From Chelativorans sp. Marseille-P2723 (GTDB lineage Bacteria; Pseudomonadota; Alphaproteobacteria; Rhizobiales; Rhizobiaceae): DNA of 64,000 bases. The notes under the pieces were generated by a model. That model had not been told where the DNA came from. It saw nothing but the letters and a program-made list of their open reading frames with translations, and searched no databases. Shown here one piece after another: positions 19,254-27,638 of the stretch (the first letter of the stretch is position 1; the number at the start of each line of letters is the position of its first letter). Where the stretch lies: contig NZ_CADDWI010000013.1 of NCBI RefSeq assembly GCF_902809845.1, forward strand, positions 1,148,114 to 1,212,113, read 5' to 3'. A program made the translations under genes and the position numbers.

Positions 19254-20531
19254 ATGTTGAAAAAGACAGACAATCCAAATGGCGGGAAGCTGCTGATCGT
19301 CTCCAGCTACCGGCGCTCGTGCGGCATCGCTCAATATGTAGAGTTTCTGGAAGGGCCGCTGCGGGCACAGTCCGGATGGGATATCGAGATTGCGGCGCTT
19401 CCGGTCACCCTCTTGAGGGCGCAGTCCCCCTATGCACGCGAGGCTGCCGCCAGGGAAATGGCGGAAATCGTGCACCGGGCGAAAGGCGCGGACGTGGTCA
19501 ATATCCAGCTTGAACCGGGCCTTTTCGGATTGACCCCCATGCGCATCTGGAAGCGTCTGGATGCTATCATCAAGGCGAGCAAGAAGGTGCTTCTGACCTA
19601 TCACACCGTCCCCAGCATGCAGGCAGAAAGCCTCAGCCTTTCACTGCGGGGCCTTGCCGCCGCCATACGGTCTTACCGCGGCAACTATGTCTTCGACAGG
19701 CTTTTTCGCAGAATCCGGCAAGCGCCTCACAAGTTCCACCACATTGTGCAAACCGAGCGCGAGGCAAGGAACTTTGTCCTTATGGGGATTCCGGAAAACA
19801 CGATCTCCCATATGCCTCTTGCTTTTTTGAGCAAGGAGGCAAAACAGAGCTTTGATTTTTCCTCCTGCCGGCAGGAAGTGGAGGGTCAGTATGGTCTCAA
19901 GAACAGCAAGATAATCGCCTGTTTTGGCTTCCTGAGCGAATATAAGGGCATTGAAGTTGCCATCCATGCGATGCGGCTTTTGCCGCCCGACTATCACCTT
20001 CTGATTGTCGGCGGACTTCATCCCGAAGGCTTGGCGACGCGTACGGTACACCAGCCATATATTCACCGCCTGGTCACTGAGCTTTATCCAAAGAATGTCC
20101 GGGGAGCCGAACAGGAGGAGGAACTCATTTCAGCTTCGCTGATGAAAAGCCTTCTTGACAGAGTGCATTTTTGCGGCGCGCTGGGTAACGATGACTTCAA
20201 CAAGATCATGGCGGCTTGCGACGCGGTGGTCCTGCCCTATGCCGAGGTTGGGCAGACATCGTCCGGCCCGGCATCGCTCGCCCTTGACTTGCAGCGCCCA
20301 CTCTACTGCTCGCGAACGCATTGCTTCCGCGAGTTGGACAATTACCAACCCGGAATCTTGAGCTTCTTCGAAATCGGCAATCACGTCGAACTGGCCGAGA
20401 AAATCATGCTGGGCGATGCGATGCGCGACGAACGCTCCGCCGCGCGCGCCGCCTATGTACAACGATACAATGTAGAAGCGCGTGCCGCGCTCTACATTGA
20501 GTCTGCGTCAAGAGTCATGCAGAGAGCCTAA
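19254..20531 (+). CDS. Glycosyltransferase, GT4-like
   Basis: 425 residues from ATG 19254, chosen because GGAAGG lies just upstream; an ATG at 19218 lacks such a site and overlaps manC. The N-terminal Rossmann half begins KLLIVSSYRRSCGIAQYVEFL. The C-terminal half has the nucleotide-sugar domain feature CFGFLSEYKGIEVAIHAM and an acceptor-side segment LPYAEVGQTSSGPASLAL. It is probably a cytoplasmic enzyme that adds mannose or a similar sugar to the polysaccharide exported by the ABC pair that follows. The stop overlaps the permease start (taATG). The specificity is unknown. Confidence 0.82.
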   Translation: MLKKTDNPNGGKLLIVSSYRRSCGIAQYVEFLEGPLRAQSGWDIEIAALPVTLLRAQSPYAREAAAREMAEIVHRAKGADVVNIQLEPGLFGLTPMRIWKRLDAIIKASKKVLLTYHTVPSMQAESLSLSLRGLAAAIRSYRGNYVFDRLFRRIRQAPHKFHHIVQTEREARNFVLMGIPENTISHMPLAFLSKEAKQSFDFSSCRQEVEGQYGLKNSKIIACFGFLSEYKGIEVAIHAMRLLPPDYHLLIVGGLHPEGLATRTVHQPYIHRLVTELYPKNVRGAEQEEELISASLMKSLLDRVHFCGALGNDDFNKIMAACDAVVLPYAEVGQTSSGPASLALDLQRPLYCSRTHCFRELDNYQPGILSFFEIGNHVELAEKIMLGDAMRDERSAARAAYVQRYNVEARAALYIESASRVMQRA

Positions 20532-21364
20532 TGAATTCGCCGGAATTTGAGAAGAACCGCTGGCGCTGGATAGAGCGTAGCTTCAAAGACGACCTTGCCG
20601 CTCTGTTGAACCAACGCTCGCTGGCATGGCACCTCTACCTGGCACAGGTGGCGGAGCTCAGGAAGAATTCCGGGCTTGGTCTCATCGCCCCCTTCGCTTC
20701 GGTTCTGGTGCATGTGCTGGTGCTGGGCTCGGTCATGGGGCTGGTTTTTCAGGAGCCGCTCGATAAATTCCTGCCCTATTTTGCGATTTCCTTCTCCTTG
20801 TGGCAGGGGCTGGCGATCTATGTTTCGCAGAGCGCGCAGGCGAATGAGAAGATATCGCGCTATATTCCTTTCCCCAATATTTCAGGATACATGGTGCATT
20901 TGGTCAATGCATACGAATATGTCGTCACCATAATAATGAAATTTGCTGCCGCCTGCATTATAATACTTGCCGTCAATCCAACGGTGCTGCTGAATGCAGA
21001 ATATATGGGTTTTTTTGTCGGCATTGTACTGATATCTGCTGTCTTGTTTTGTTGGAGCCTTCCCATCTCCTTTTTCTTTGACAAGATACGGCTTCTGCGT
21101 GCGTTTCTGCCTCAATTCTTGTTCGCGGTTTATCTTCTCACGCCCATTCTCTGGTACGCTGATCGGCTCAAGGAGCACCAGTGGGTGGCGGATTTCAATC
21201 CGGTCTTCCATCTCATTGAACTCGCACGCGCGCCGATCATCACCGGCACCTGGCCGGTCGCCTCCTATTTCGTTGCGCTGGGACTCATCGTTTTGGGCGT
21301 TCTTCTATCGTTTCTCGTTTATCCCGCCAATCGGGCGCTGGTCGTCTATCGGTGGGTAGCATGA
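20531..21364 (+). CDS. wzm: Polysaccharide ABC exporter, permease (Wzm/KpsM type)
   Basis: 277 residues, ABC-2 type membrane protein with about six membrane segments. The N-terminal amphipathic part (AQVAELRKNSGLGLIAPF) and the order of hydrophobic segments match exporters of O-antigen or capsule. It overlaps both neighbours by one to four bases (taATG before, ATGA after), so the glycosyltransferase, permease and ATPase are translationally coupled. The AT-rich codon use around 20930-21090 differs from most of the window and hints at transfer, as is common for polysaccharide genes. Confidence 0.85.
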   Translation: MNSPEFEKNRWRWIERSFKDDLAALLNQRSLAWHLYLAQVAELRKNSGLGLIAPFASVLVHVLVLGSVMGLVFQEPLDKFLPYFAISFSLWQGLAIYVSQSAQANEKISRYIPFPNISGYMVHLVNAYEYVVTIIMKFAAACIIILAVNPTVLLNAEYMGFFVGIVLISAVLFCWSLPISFFFDKIRLLRAFLPQFLFAVYLLTPILWYADRLKEHQWVADFNPVFHLIELARAPIITGTWPVASYFVALGLIVLGVLLSFLVYPANRALVVYRWVA

Positions 21365-22092
21365 ACATTCATTCCGCTAGGGAGCAAAATAGCAGCAGCG
21401 GTGAAAAGGATATTGTCGTCCGGCTGTCTGATGTTTGCGTCGACATACCCTTGAGAGGATTCAAGAGTGTCAATGTCAATGCCGACCCGAGGATCCGCCG
21501 CCGCAAGAACGGTGAGTTGGTCCTGCGCGCCCTTGACAATATTTCCCTTGAAGTGCGTCGCGGCGAGAGGATCGGCATCATCGGCGGTAACGGAAACGGC
21601 AAGACCACGCTTCTTAAGCTGATCGGGGGAATGTTGCCGGCAGCTTCCGGCCGCGTTGAAGTCCGTGGCTCCATTCGCGCATTGCTTACGATCGGCGCCG
21701 GCACGTTCCCGGCGCTTACAGGCCGCCAGAACGCTCATCTGCGCTACTCGTTGCTCGGCATCAAGGGCATGACTCTGGACGAATATGTTGACAATGTCGC
21801 CGAGTTTGCGGCTCTGGGCGCGTTCTTTGACCTGCCCATGGGCACTTATTCTCCGGGAATGCAGAGCCGCCTTCAATTCGCCATGAGTACTGTGGAGCCG
21901 GCGGAAATACTGCTTCTTGACGAGTGGATGGGGGTTGCCGATCGAAACTTCCAGAAAAAGGCCCATGAGCGTCTGGTCAGCTACATCAGCAAGAACGAAG
22001 CGTTTCTGTTCGCTTCTCACAACGAGAAGCTCCTGGACCAGATGACGGACCGGAAAATCACACTCAAGCTGGGGCGCCTGGTGGAGCAGTAA
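21361..22092 (+). CDS. wzt: Polysaccharide ABC exporter, ATP-binding protein (Wzt/KpsT type)
   Basis: 243 residues from the ATG at 21361, which overlaps the permease stop as ATGA. Walker A is GGNGNGKTTLL, signature region TYSPGMQSRLQFA, Walker B EILLLDEWMGVAD. The Glu-Trp pair after Walker B and the YSPGM variant of the signature are usual for polysaccharide exporters. The extended C-terminal carbohydrate-binding domain of some Wzt proteins is absent, so this is the short KpsT-like form. The gene ends 66 bases before a convergent glycosyltransferase. Confidence 0.88.
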   Translation: MNIHSAREQNSSSGEKDIVVRLSDVCVDIPLRGFKSVNVNADPRIRRRKNGELVLRALDNISLEVRRGERIGIIGGNGNGKTTLLKLIGGMLPAASGRVEVRGSIRALLTIGAGTFPALTGRQNAHLRYSLLGIKGMTLDEYVDNVAEFAALGAFFDLPMGTYSPGMQSRLQFAMSTVEPAEILLLDEWMGVADRNFQKKAHERLVSYISKNEAFLFASHNEKLLDQMTDRKITLKLGRLVEQ

Positions 22093-22158
22093 GCTTTGCA
22101 CCAGGTCTGTTCACAAATGCGCTCGGGCTTCAAAGGCCCAGTGGCTTCAACGGCACGG

Positions 22159-23262
22159 TTAAACTTTGCCGCGAGCAAGCGCCCTGTAAAGATCGAGATA
22201 GGCGGCGCACATCGTCTCGGCTCTGAATAGCTTTTCATACCGGATACGGGCATTGCGGCCCATCTGCCGCGCAGCCTCCTGATCTCCGGCCAGCCGGCGC
22301 ATCGCTGCCGCCAGAGCCTCCGGGTCTGCCGGCGGAACTGTAAGTCCCGTTTCTCTGTCTACGTTCACATAGCTCGTGCCGGTTCCGATCTCGCAAGAGA
22401 TCATGGGCTTGCCCGCACGGGCAGCCTCAACCAACGCCACGCCGAAAGCTTCCGAACGCAGGTGGGAAGGAAAGACGAAGGCGCGGCAGAGCGCAAGCAA
22501 GGCTTCCTTGTCTGCATCTGAGACGCTGCCCAGCAGGCGGACATTGGCAAGATTTCGCGCCTCGATCTCAGGACGGATTTCTCCTTCCCCCGCAATAACG
22601 AGGGGCAGTCCGGTACGCTCGGCTGCATCGAGGAGGAAGGGAAGGCCCTTGTAGTATCGAAGTGCGCCCACGAAGAGGAAGAAGTCCGCCCCCACACGTT
22701 GGCGCCATGCTGCTACGTCCGTTTTTGCTGGCGGGCTTTGCCTCTCCGCAAGTCCGATGGGCACGATCGAGATTTTCTTTCCGTAGCGCGTCAGAACACG
22801 GCTCGTCTCCGCATAGGCTGGAGAGGTGGCGACGATATGGTCCACGCCTTGGAGGAACCGGTGCATCAGCGGCTGATAGAAGGGCGCAAGGAGACGCTGT
22901 CGCACGATGTCGGAATGATAGGTAACGAGAGTGGGGCAGGCGGGGCGTTGAACAAGATGAAGAAGGTCCATCATCGGCCAGGGAAAATGATAGTGCACGA
23001 TGTCCGCCCGCGCAGCGAGTGCACGGAACTTGCCGAAGAGCGAAAGCGACAGACCCGTTGAGGCCAGATAAAGATCGCGCCTTGCATGATGTACCGTATG
23101 GTGGCCAGCCGCAAATGGCTCGCGGCTTGGTTCGCCTGCCAGCGCAAGAACATCGGTTTCAACGCCGAGCGGGGCAAGGCCCTCAGCTATTTCCCAGATC
23201 ACGCGCTCAATTCCGGTAAAACTCTCCGGAAGATAGGTCTTGAAAAGATGCAGGATTCTCAC
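22159..23262 (-). CDS. Glycosyltransferase family 4 protein
   Basis: 367 residues, GT-B fold. The N-terminus MRILHLFKTYLPESFTGIERVIWEIAEGL is the usual GT4 opening with a Gly loop. The C-terminal EX7E motif is EAFGVALVE, followed by AARAGKPMISCEIGTG. It is convergent with the export operon and is likely part of the same polysaccharide locus. Donor and acceptor are unknown. Confidence 0.88.
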   Translation of the reverse strand: MRILHLFKTYLPESFTGIERVIWEIAEGLAPLGVETDVLALAGEPSREPFAAGHHTVHHARRDLYLASTGLSLSLFGKFRALAARADIVHYHFPWPMMDLLHLVQRPACPTLVTYHSDIVRQRLLAPFYQPLMHRFLQGVDHIVATSPAYAETSRVLTRYGKKISIVPIGLAERQSPPAKTDVAAWRQRVGADFFLFVGALRYYKGLPFLLDAAERTGLPLVIAGEGEIRPEIEARNLANVRLLGSVSDADKEALLALCRAFVFPSHLRSEAFGVALVEAARAGKPMISCEIGTGTSYVNVDRETGLTVPPADPEALAAAMRRLAGDQEAARQMGRNARIRYEKLFRAETMCAAYLDLYRALARGKV

Positions 23263-23861
23263 GCTTTCCCCGAACGGTTGTGAGGATCAGTTTTGCTTTT
23301 GTCCCGCCCCTGCATTGACCGTTATCGGCGGGATCAACCCGCTCCGCAAGCCCGGGAGATTTTCTTCAAAAATTTTCAAAGGCCTATTTGCGTATAATTG
23401 CGGAGCGGGGCCAAAACACGTGCAGATGATTGAAACGCCGCACTGAGAAGGGGCAATTCATGCACGAGGGGATGAACTGTGACGCACCGCAAGCAAGCTG
23501 CGCCGCGCCGCCGATCGCACGGGCGCCGCAACTTCCTGCAACGTGCAGAGACAATCCTTCCCAATCGTTTTCAGGAATCATCCGCAAATCAGCCAACTAA
23601 CCTCTGCTGCGTTCGTCGCGCGCTCGTGGGCTCGATGTGAGCGGCCCCTCAGACTGCGCCGATGGCAAGAGAGTAGCCGGTCCTCCCGCCCCCCGGACCG
23701 GCTTGCCCAAGGTCCCGTTCCTGTCAAGCTTCGGCGTGACAGACGGGACCTTGGCGCTCACCTCCCGCGCATCGACGTGAACGGCCGGTCGGCGGACCCT
23801 ATCGGAGCGGCCGTTCCCGCATATATGCTAGGGGGGCGGCAACAGTTTCGAGGGAGGTCTC
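23263..23861. other. Long intergenic region, glycosyltransferase to SMR-like gene
   Basis: About 600 bases between divergent genes. Short open frames exist on both strands, for example 23384-23596 on the minus strand, but none has a recognisable product or a clear ribosome binding site. The right third (23675-23816) is taken up by three consecutive strong inverted repeats, listed separately. A region just left of them (23375-23600) shows no structure that I can assign. Confidence 0.5.
23675..23816 (+). promoter_or_regulatory. Array of three strong hairpins upstream of SMR-like gene
   Basis: Hairpin 1 pairs AGCCGGTCC (23675-23683) with GGACCGGCT (23695-23703). Hairpin 2 pairs CCAAGGTCCCGT (23707-23718) with ACGGGACCTTGG (23743-23754) and continues through CTGTCA/TGACAG and GC/GC to a TTCG tetraloop. 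Hairpin 3 pairs GAACGGCCG (23779-23787) with CGGCCGTTC (23808-23816). None is followed by a T-run, so they are not ordinary terminators. They end 46 bases before the start codon of the membrane protein gene. They could form a structured leader or a small RNA. The strand is assumed. Confidence 0.55.
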
Positions 23862-24194
23862 ATGAGCCAGATGAACGTTGCGCTTCTGACCTTCTCCAGC
23901 ATCGTCTTTATCGCGGCGGCAAGCGCTGCCAAGAATTGGGCCATTTCCGGAAGTCGTCCGTTCTGGCTGCTTCTCACGCTGGCGCTATACACCTTGGGCA
24001 ACCTCATCATGTTGCGCCTAATCCGCGACCTCGGAATGGGCATCGCCTTGAGCTTGTCTGCCGTATTGCAGCTGATTGCCGTTAACGCCGTGGCTCTGTT
24101 GGTTTTCGGAGAGCGCGTCACGCCTGTTCAGGGCGCGGGCCTCGTTCTGGCGGTGGTTTCTGTTGCCATGATTACGCTGCCGGCAGGGCGGTAA
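23862..24194 (+). CDS. SMR-like four-helix membrane protein
   Basis: 110 residues, about four membrane segments, the size and layout of small multidrug resistance proteins and ArnE/ArnF flippase halves. The C-terminal LALLVFGERVTPVQGAGL-like loop and following helix match the SMR fold. The first helix (VALLTFSSIVFIAAASAAKNW) lacks the membrane-embedded Glu that canonical SMR drug/proton antiporters need, so drug export by the usual mechanism is unlikely. GAGGGAGG precedes the ATG. The nearest neighbour is a glycosyltransferase, which fits a lipid-linked sugar flippase role; this is inference. Confidence 0.7.
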   Translation: MSQMNVALLTFSSIVFIAAASAAKNWAISGSRPFWLLLTLALYTLGNLIMLRLIRDLGMGIALSLSAVLQLIAVNAVALLVFGERVTPVQGAGLVLAVVSVAMITLPAGR

Positions 24195-24278
24195 GTCTGA
24201 CCGGAAGTCCTGCGTGCCGAAGCGCAGCCCGCTGACGAACAGCTTGACAACATCCGAAAACTGTCGCCGAATTAATTC

Positions 24279-24896
24279 GTGTACAAACGAATAATCACGG
24301 CGGTGGCACTTGGCGGTGCAGTTTGCGCCATAGTGCCTGGGAGCGTTGTCGGGAGGACAATGACATACAGGCGCAAGTACATGGATGAAGCGGCCGGCCC
24401 CTTAGGGGAGGCCGAACTGCCCGCAGTGCTGCCCTTCGGCAAGAGCCGGAGACCGCAGGAAGTAATGAGCTTCCGGGTGGAGGGGCGTAGTGCCCGCCTC
24501 ATCCGGCTTGCGCATCCGCGCGCCACGTCACTCTTCCAAAGGGCATTCGGGTCCCGTACGGTCACGCTGACGCAGGTCGCGGGGCTCGCCACACTATTGC
24601 GCCATGGCGACCTGCCGCAGAATCACGTCGGTGTGCTTACTGCTATCGACGCTCCCACGCTGAGCCCGCTCCTGCGAAAGGGTGCAACTCGTGGGTCTTG
24701 CCGAGCTCATGCAGTCGCAAAAGGATCAGCGCGTCAATCTGCGACGGTTTACGCACACGGGTACGCAGTTCACCAGTCAGATACTGTGACTATTCCAAAG
24801 GGTGAGCCACGAGGTCCTGACGCCACTCAGACCGCGCGATCGCAGGCGTTTCGTAGAACTGCTGAAAATGATCACCTGAAAAAAATGATCGTCTGA
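24279..24896 (+). CDS. Doubtful open reading frame, possibly a frameshifted remnant
   Basis: 205 codons from GTG 24279. The start looks like a signal peptide (MYKRIITAVALGGAVCAIVPG), but no product is recognised and the last 70 residues have a composition unlike neighbouring proteins. From 24664 to 24783 another frame gives a plausible segment (CERVQLVGLAELMQSQKDQR and on to a TGA), which would fit a frameshift near 24660-24690. No ribosome binding site was seen. Treat as unproven. Confidence 0.2.
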   Translation: MYKRIITAVALGGAVCAIVPGSVVGRTMTYRRKYMDEAAGPLGEAELPAVLPFGKSRRPQEVMSFRVEGRSARLIRLAHPRATSLFQRAFGSRTVTLTQVAGLATLLRHGDLPQNHVGVLTAIDAPTLSPLLRKGATRGSCRAHAVAKGSARQSATVYAHGYAVHQSDTVTIPKGEPRGPDATQTARSQAFRRTAENDHLKKMIV

Positions 24897-24897
24897 A
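24867..24897. promoter_or_regulatory. Direct repeats upstream of the amino-acid-synthesis/hydantoinase cluster
   Basis: AATGATCACCTGAA (24867-24880) and AATGATCGTCTGAA (24884-24897) lie 17 bases apart, with a third CTGAA just before the first. They end about 20 bases before the start of the first gene of the cluster, a place suited to a repressor. No regulator gene is adjacent. Confidence 0.35.
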
Positions 24898-24918
24898 TGA
24901 AGGCGGCTGGAGAGAATG

Positions 24919-25503
24919 ATGCCCGAATTCCCGATACGCAAGATTGTGGTCACGGTAGAGGAAATCCTGCATGAAGGCGGCCCTCCGCCAAAGACGCCCC
25001 GCCGCCGCGGTGCCGTGCTGGCACTGGTGAAAAATCCCTATGCCGGGCGCTATGTCGAGGAACTCCAGCCCGGCATGGAGGATTTAAAGCCGCTTGGCCT
25101 GACGATGACCAAACGCCTCATCGCTGCGCTGGGCGGTGACAAGAAGGCCATCGATGCTTATGGCAAGGGCGTCATCGTGGGTTCGGCAGGCGAATTGGAG
25201 CATGGAGCGCTCTGGCACGCTCCCGGCGGATATGCGATGCGTGAGGAGCTGGGCGAAGCCCTCGCCATAGTACCTTCAGCCAAGAAGGTTGGCGGTATCG
25301 GTGCCCGAATAGACATTCCGATCGGGCACATCAACGCCGCGTATGTGCGCAGCCACTTCGACGCGATGGAAGTGGGCATTCCGGATGGCCCCCGGCCCGA
25401 CGAACTGCTCCTGTGCCTGGCAATGGCATCGGGCCCGCGCGTGCATTCCCGAATGGGCGGGTTGGAAGCTTCGGACATCCAGGCTTTTGACGGGTTGCGG
25501 TGA
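24919..25503 (+). CDS. Amino acid synthesis family protein (DUF1185)
   Basis: 194 residues. IRKIVVTVEEILHEGGPP is the characteristic start, followed by RGAVLALVKNPYAGRYVEEL and GKGVIVGSAGELEHGALWH, all features of the amino acid synthesis family (PF06684). These proteins are often encoded beside hydantoinase or racemase genes, and their biochemical role is not firmly established. Two ATG codons are adjacent (24916 and 24919) behind GGAGAGA; either may be used. The cluster continues 53 bases later with hyuA. Confidence 0.85.
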   Translation: MPEFPIRKIVVTVEEILHEGGPPPKTPRRRGAVLALVKNPYAGRYVEELQPGMEDLKPLGLTMTKRLIAALGGDKKAIDAYGKGVIVGSAGELEHGALWHAPGGYAMREELGEALAIVPSAKKVGGIGARIDIPIGHINAAYVRSHFDAMEVGIPDGPRPDELLLCLAMASGPRVHSRMGGLEASDIQAFDGLR

Positions 25504-25556
25504 AGCGCTGAAAAGCTCGCCGGCGCGGGCGGGACGATGATGTATAAAGGCCATCA

Positions 25557-27638
25557 ATGACCGGCTTAGCAGATCACTCGCATGGCATTGTCGCCGGCAT
25601 CGATGTGGGCGGCACCTTTACCGATCTCATCGTGCTCGACATGAAGAGGGGCGCGGTGAAGATCGGCAAGGTGCCGACCACTCCGGAGGACCAGTCGCAA
25701 GCGGTGCTGGATGCCCTGTCGGGCTCTGGTTACCGGCCATCCGAGATCGACCTCATCGTCCACGGCACAACGACAACGACCAACGCGTTGCTGGAACGCC
25801 GAATCGCGAAAGTCGGAATGATCACCACACGCGGCTTCCGCGACGTAATCGAGCTAGGCCGCCGTACCCGCCCGAATCCTTATGGGCTCTTCGGCACATT
25901 CATACCGCTCATTCCTCGCAATCTGCGTCTGGAGGTGGATGAGCGGATCGAGGCAAGCGGCCGCATCCGCACCCCGCTCGATGAGGAAGGGCTGAGAGCG
26001 GCAGCGCGAACGCTCATCGAGGCCGGATGCGAAGCGCTGGTGATCCATTTCATCCATGCCTACAGAAATCCGGTTCACGAAGATCGCGCTGAAGAAGTGC
26101 TGCGCGAAATCTGGCCGAACACGTTCATCACCACGGGCCATGCGCTCCTGTCGGAGGCGCGTGAATTTGAACGCGGGGTGACAGCGGCAGTGAACGCTGC
26201 GGTTCAGCCGATCCTTCAGCGTTATGTCGAGCGGATGGGCGGCGAATTGCGACGGGGAGGCTACGCACGCGACTTCTTGATAATGAACGGCAATGGCGGC
26301 ACCACCTCCTCAAGCCTGGTTGCCCGCGAGGCGGCAAAAACGGTGATGTCCGGCCCGGCCTCCGGCGTCATCGCCGCAGCGCGTACCGCTGGACGCGCCG
26401 GCTACACCAATCTCATCACCTATGACATGGGCGGCACATCCACCGATGCCGCGCTTATCCGGGGCAGCAGGCCGCTGATCTCCAATGAGCTTGAGCTCGA
26501 ATATGGCATGCCCATCCATGTGCCGATGGTGGAGGTGCATACGATTGGCGCGGGCGGCGGCTCGCTCGCCAAGGTCAACAGCGCCGGCCTTCTTGAAGTC
26601 GGGCCCCAGAGCGCGGGCTCCATGCCGGGCCCCATCTGCTATGGGCGCGGTGGCGACCAGCCGACCATTACGGACGCCAATCTGCTGCTGGGCAGGCTCG
26701 ACCCCGCACGCCTTCTGTCGGTCGATGAAGAAGTGCCCCTTGCCACCGTTGAGGAAGTGTTCAGGGCGAATCTGGGAGACAGGCTTGGGCTTTCGGCAGT
26801 GGAGGCGGCCGGTGCCGTGCTCAAGATCGCCAACCTGAAGATGGCCGGAGCGATCCGCATGGTATCGGTGGCCAAAGGCAACAACCCGCGCGACTTCGTG
26901 CTTTATGCGTTCGGTGGCGCTGGTCCGCTTCATGCAGCGGCGATAGCGCGGGAACTCGGCGTTCCCCGCGTCATGGTTCCGCCGCGACCAGGTATCACGA
27001 ACGCGCTCGGCTGTATCGTTGCCGATCTCCAGCAGGATTATGTCAATACGGTGAATACCGCTGTCCGGGACATCGATCCCGATCAGCTGAACGGCATCAT
27101 AAAGATGCAGGTAGCGGCTGGCCTAGATGCCCTTGGCGAAGAATCGATCACGCCTGTTAAGATCCGCATCGAGCACAGCCTCGATATGCAGTTCGTGGGC
27201 CAGACGCACCTGATCCGCGTGCCGATTTCCGGCCTCGTCTCGAAGATGGACGACATACAGGCGCTTTTCGAGGAGGCCTATTACAGCCGTTTCCGCGTAA
27301 GGTTACCTGAAGTGCGGGCGAACGTCGTCAATGTGAACACCTCCGTCATCGGCGTCCGCCAGGAAGTTCCGCTCGATGATCTCATTCCGCGCGAAGGACG
27401 CGCTCCGACGCTCGACAAAGCCCTGCGCGAAAGGCGGCAGGTCTGGTTTGACGGCAAGTGGCTGGAGACGCCGGTCTACGATCGCGAGCGTTTGCCGCTT
27501 CACGCGCAGATTGTGGGTCCGGCCATTCTCGAACAGTTCGATGCGACCACAGTCATCCTTCCCGGCGACATTGCCGAGGGGGATGCGCTTGGCAATATCA
27601 TGATCACCATCAAGAGCGTTGCCGATGAGCGGCATTGA
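25557..27638 (+). CDS. hyuA: Hydantoinase/oxoprolinase family protein, subunit A
   Basis: 693 residues, the usual length. The ATP-dependent HyuA half opens a hydantoin-like or 5-oxoproline-like ring together with HyuB. The N-terminal Hydant_A_N domain has VAGIDVGGTFTDLIVLD (phosphate-1 loop of the actin-like ATPase fold). TTTNALLERR, GFRDVIELGRRTRPNPYGL and the second ATPase element YDMGGTSTDAALI near residue 285 also match, as does VMSGPASGVIAA. The true substrate cannot be told from sequence. It is followed directly by hyuB, overlapping by 14 bases. Confidence 0.9.
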   Translation: MTGLADHSHGIVAGIDVGGTFTDLIVLDMKRGAVKIGKVPTTPEDQSQAVLDALSGSGYRPSEIDLIVHGTTTTTNALLERRIAKVGMITTRGFRDVIELGRRTRPNPYGLFGTFIPLIPRNLRLEVDERIEASGRIRTPLDEEGLRAAARTLIEAGCEALVIHFIHAYRNPVHEDRAEEVLREIWPNTFITTGHALLSEAREFERGVTAAVNAAVQPILQRYVERMGGELRRGGYARDFLIMNGNGGTTSSSLVAREAAKTVMSGPASGVIAAARTAGRAGYTNLITYDMGGTSTDAALIRGSRPLISNELELEYGMPIHVPMVEVHTIGAGGGSLAKVNSAGLLEVGPQSAGSMPGPICYGRGGDQPTITDANLLLGRLDPARLLSVDEEVPLATVEEVFRANLGDRLGLSAVEAAGAVLKIANLKMAGAIRMVSVAKGNNPRDFVLYAFGGAGPLHAAAIARELGVPRVMVPPRPGITNALGCIVADLQQDYVNTVNTAVRDIDPDQLNGIIKMQVAAGLDALGEESITPVKIRIEHSLDMQFVGQTHLIRVPISGLVSKMDDIQALFEEAYYSRFRVRLPEVRANVVNVNTSVIGVRQEVPLDDLIPREGRAPTLDKALRERRQVWFDGKWLETPVYDRERLPLHAQIVGPAILEQFDATTVILPGDIAEGDALGNIMITIKSVADERH

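Larger units (their letters stand above)
24195..24915. other. Unassigned 720-base stretch
   Basis: It contains one open frame of 205 codons (24279-24896, plus strand, GTG start) with no recognisable homology, and a second short frame at 24664-24783 that reads more like protein than the overlapping part of the first. Two copies of a 14-base direct repeat sit at the right end (24867-24880 and 24884-24897). It may hold a decayed gene. Confidence 0.4.

Noticed and set aside
23675-23816. Hairpin array as a guanidine riboswitch of the SMR gene
   Set aside because: The loops do not show the ACGR motif of the guanidine-II class, and the structures do not match the other guanidine classes as far as I can judge.
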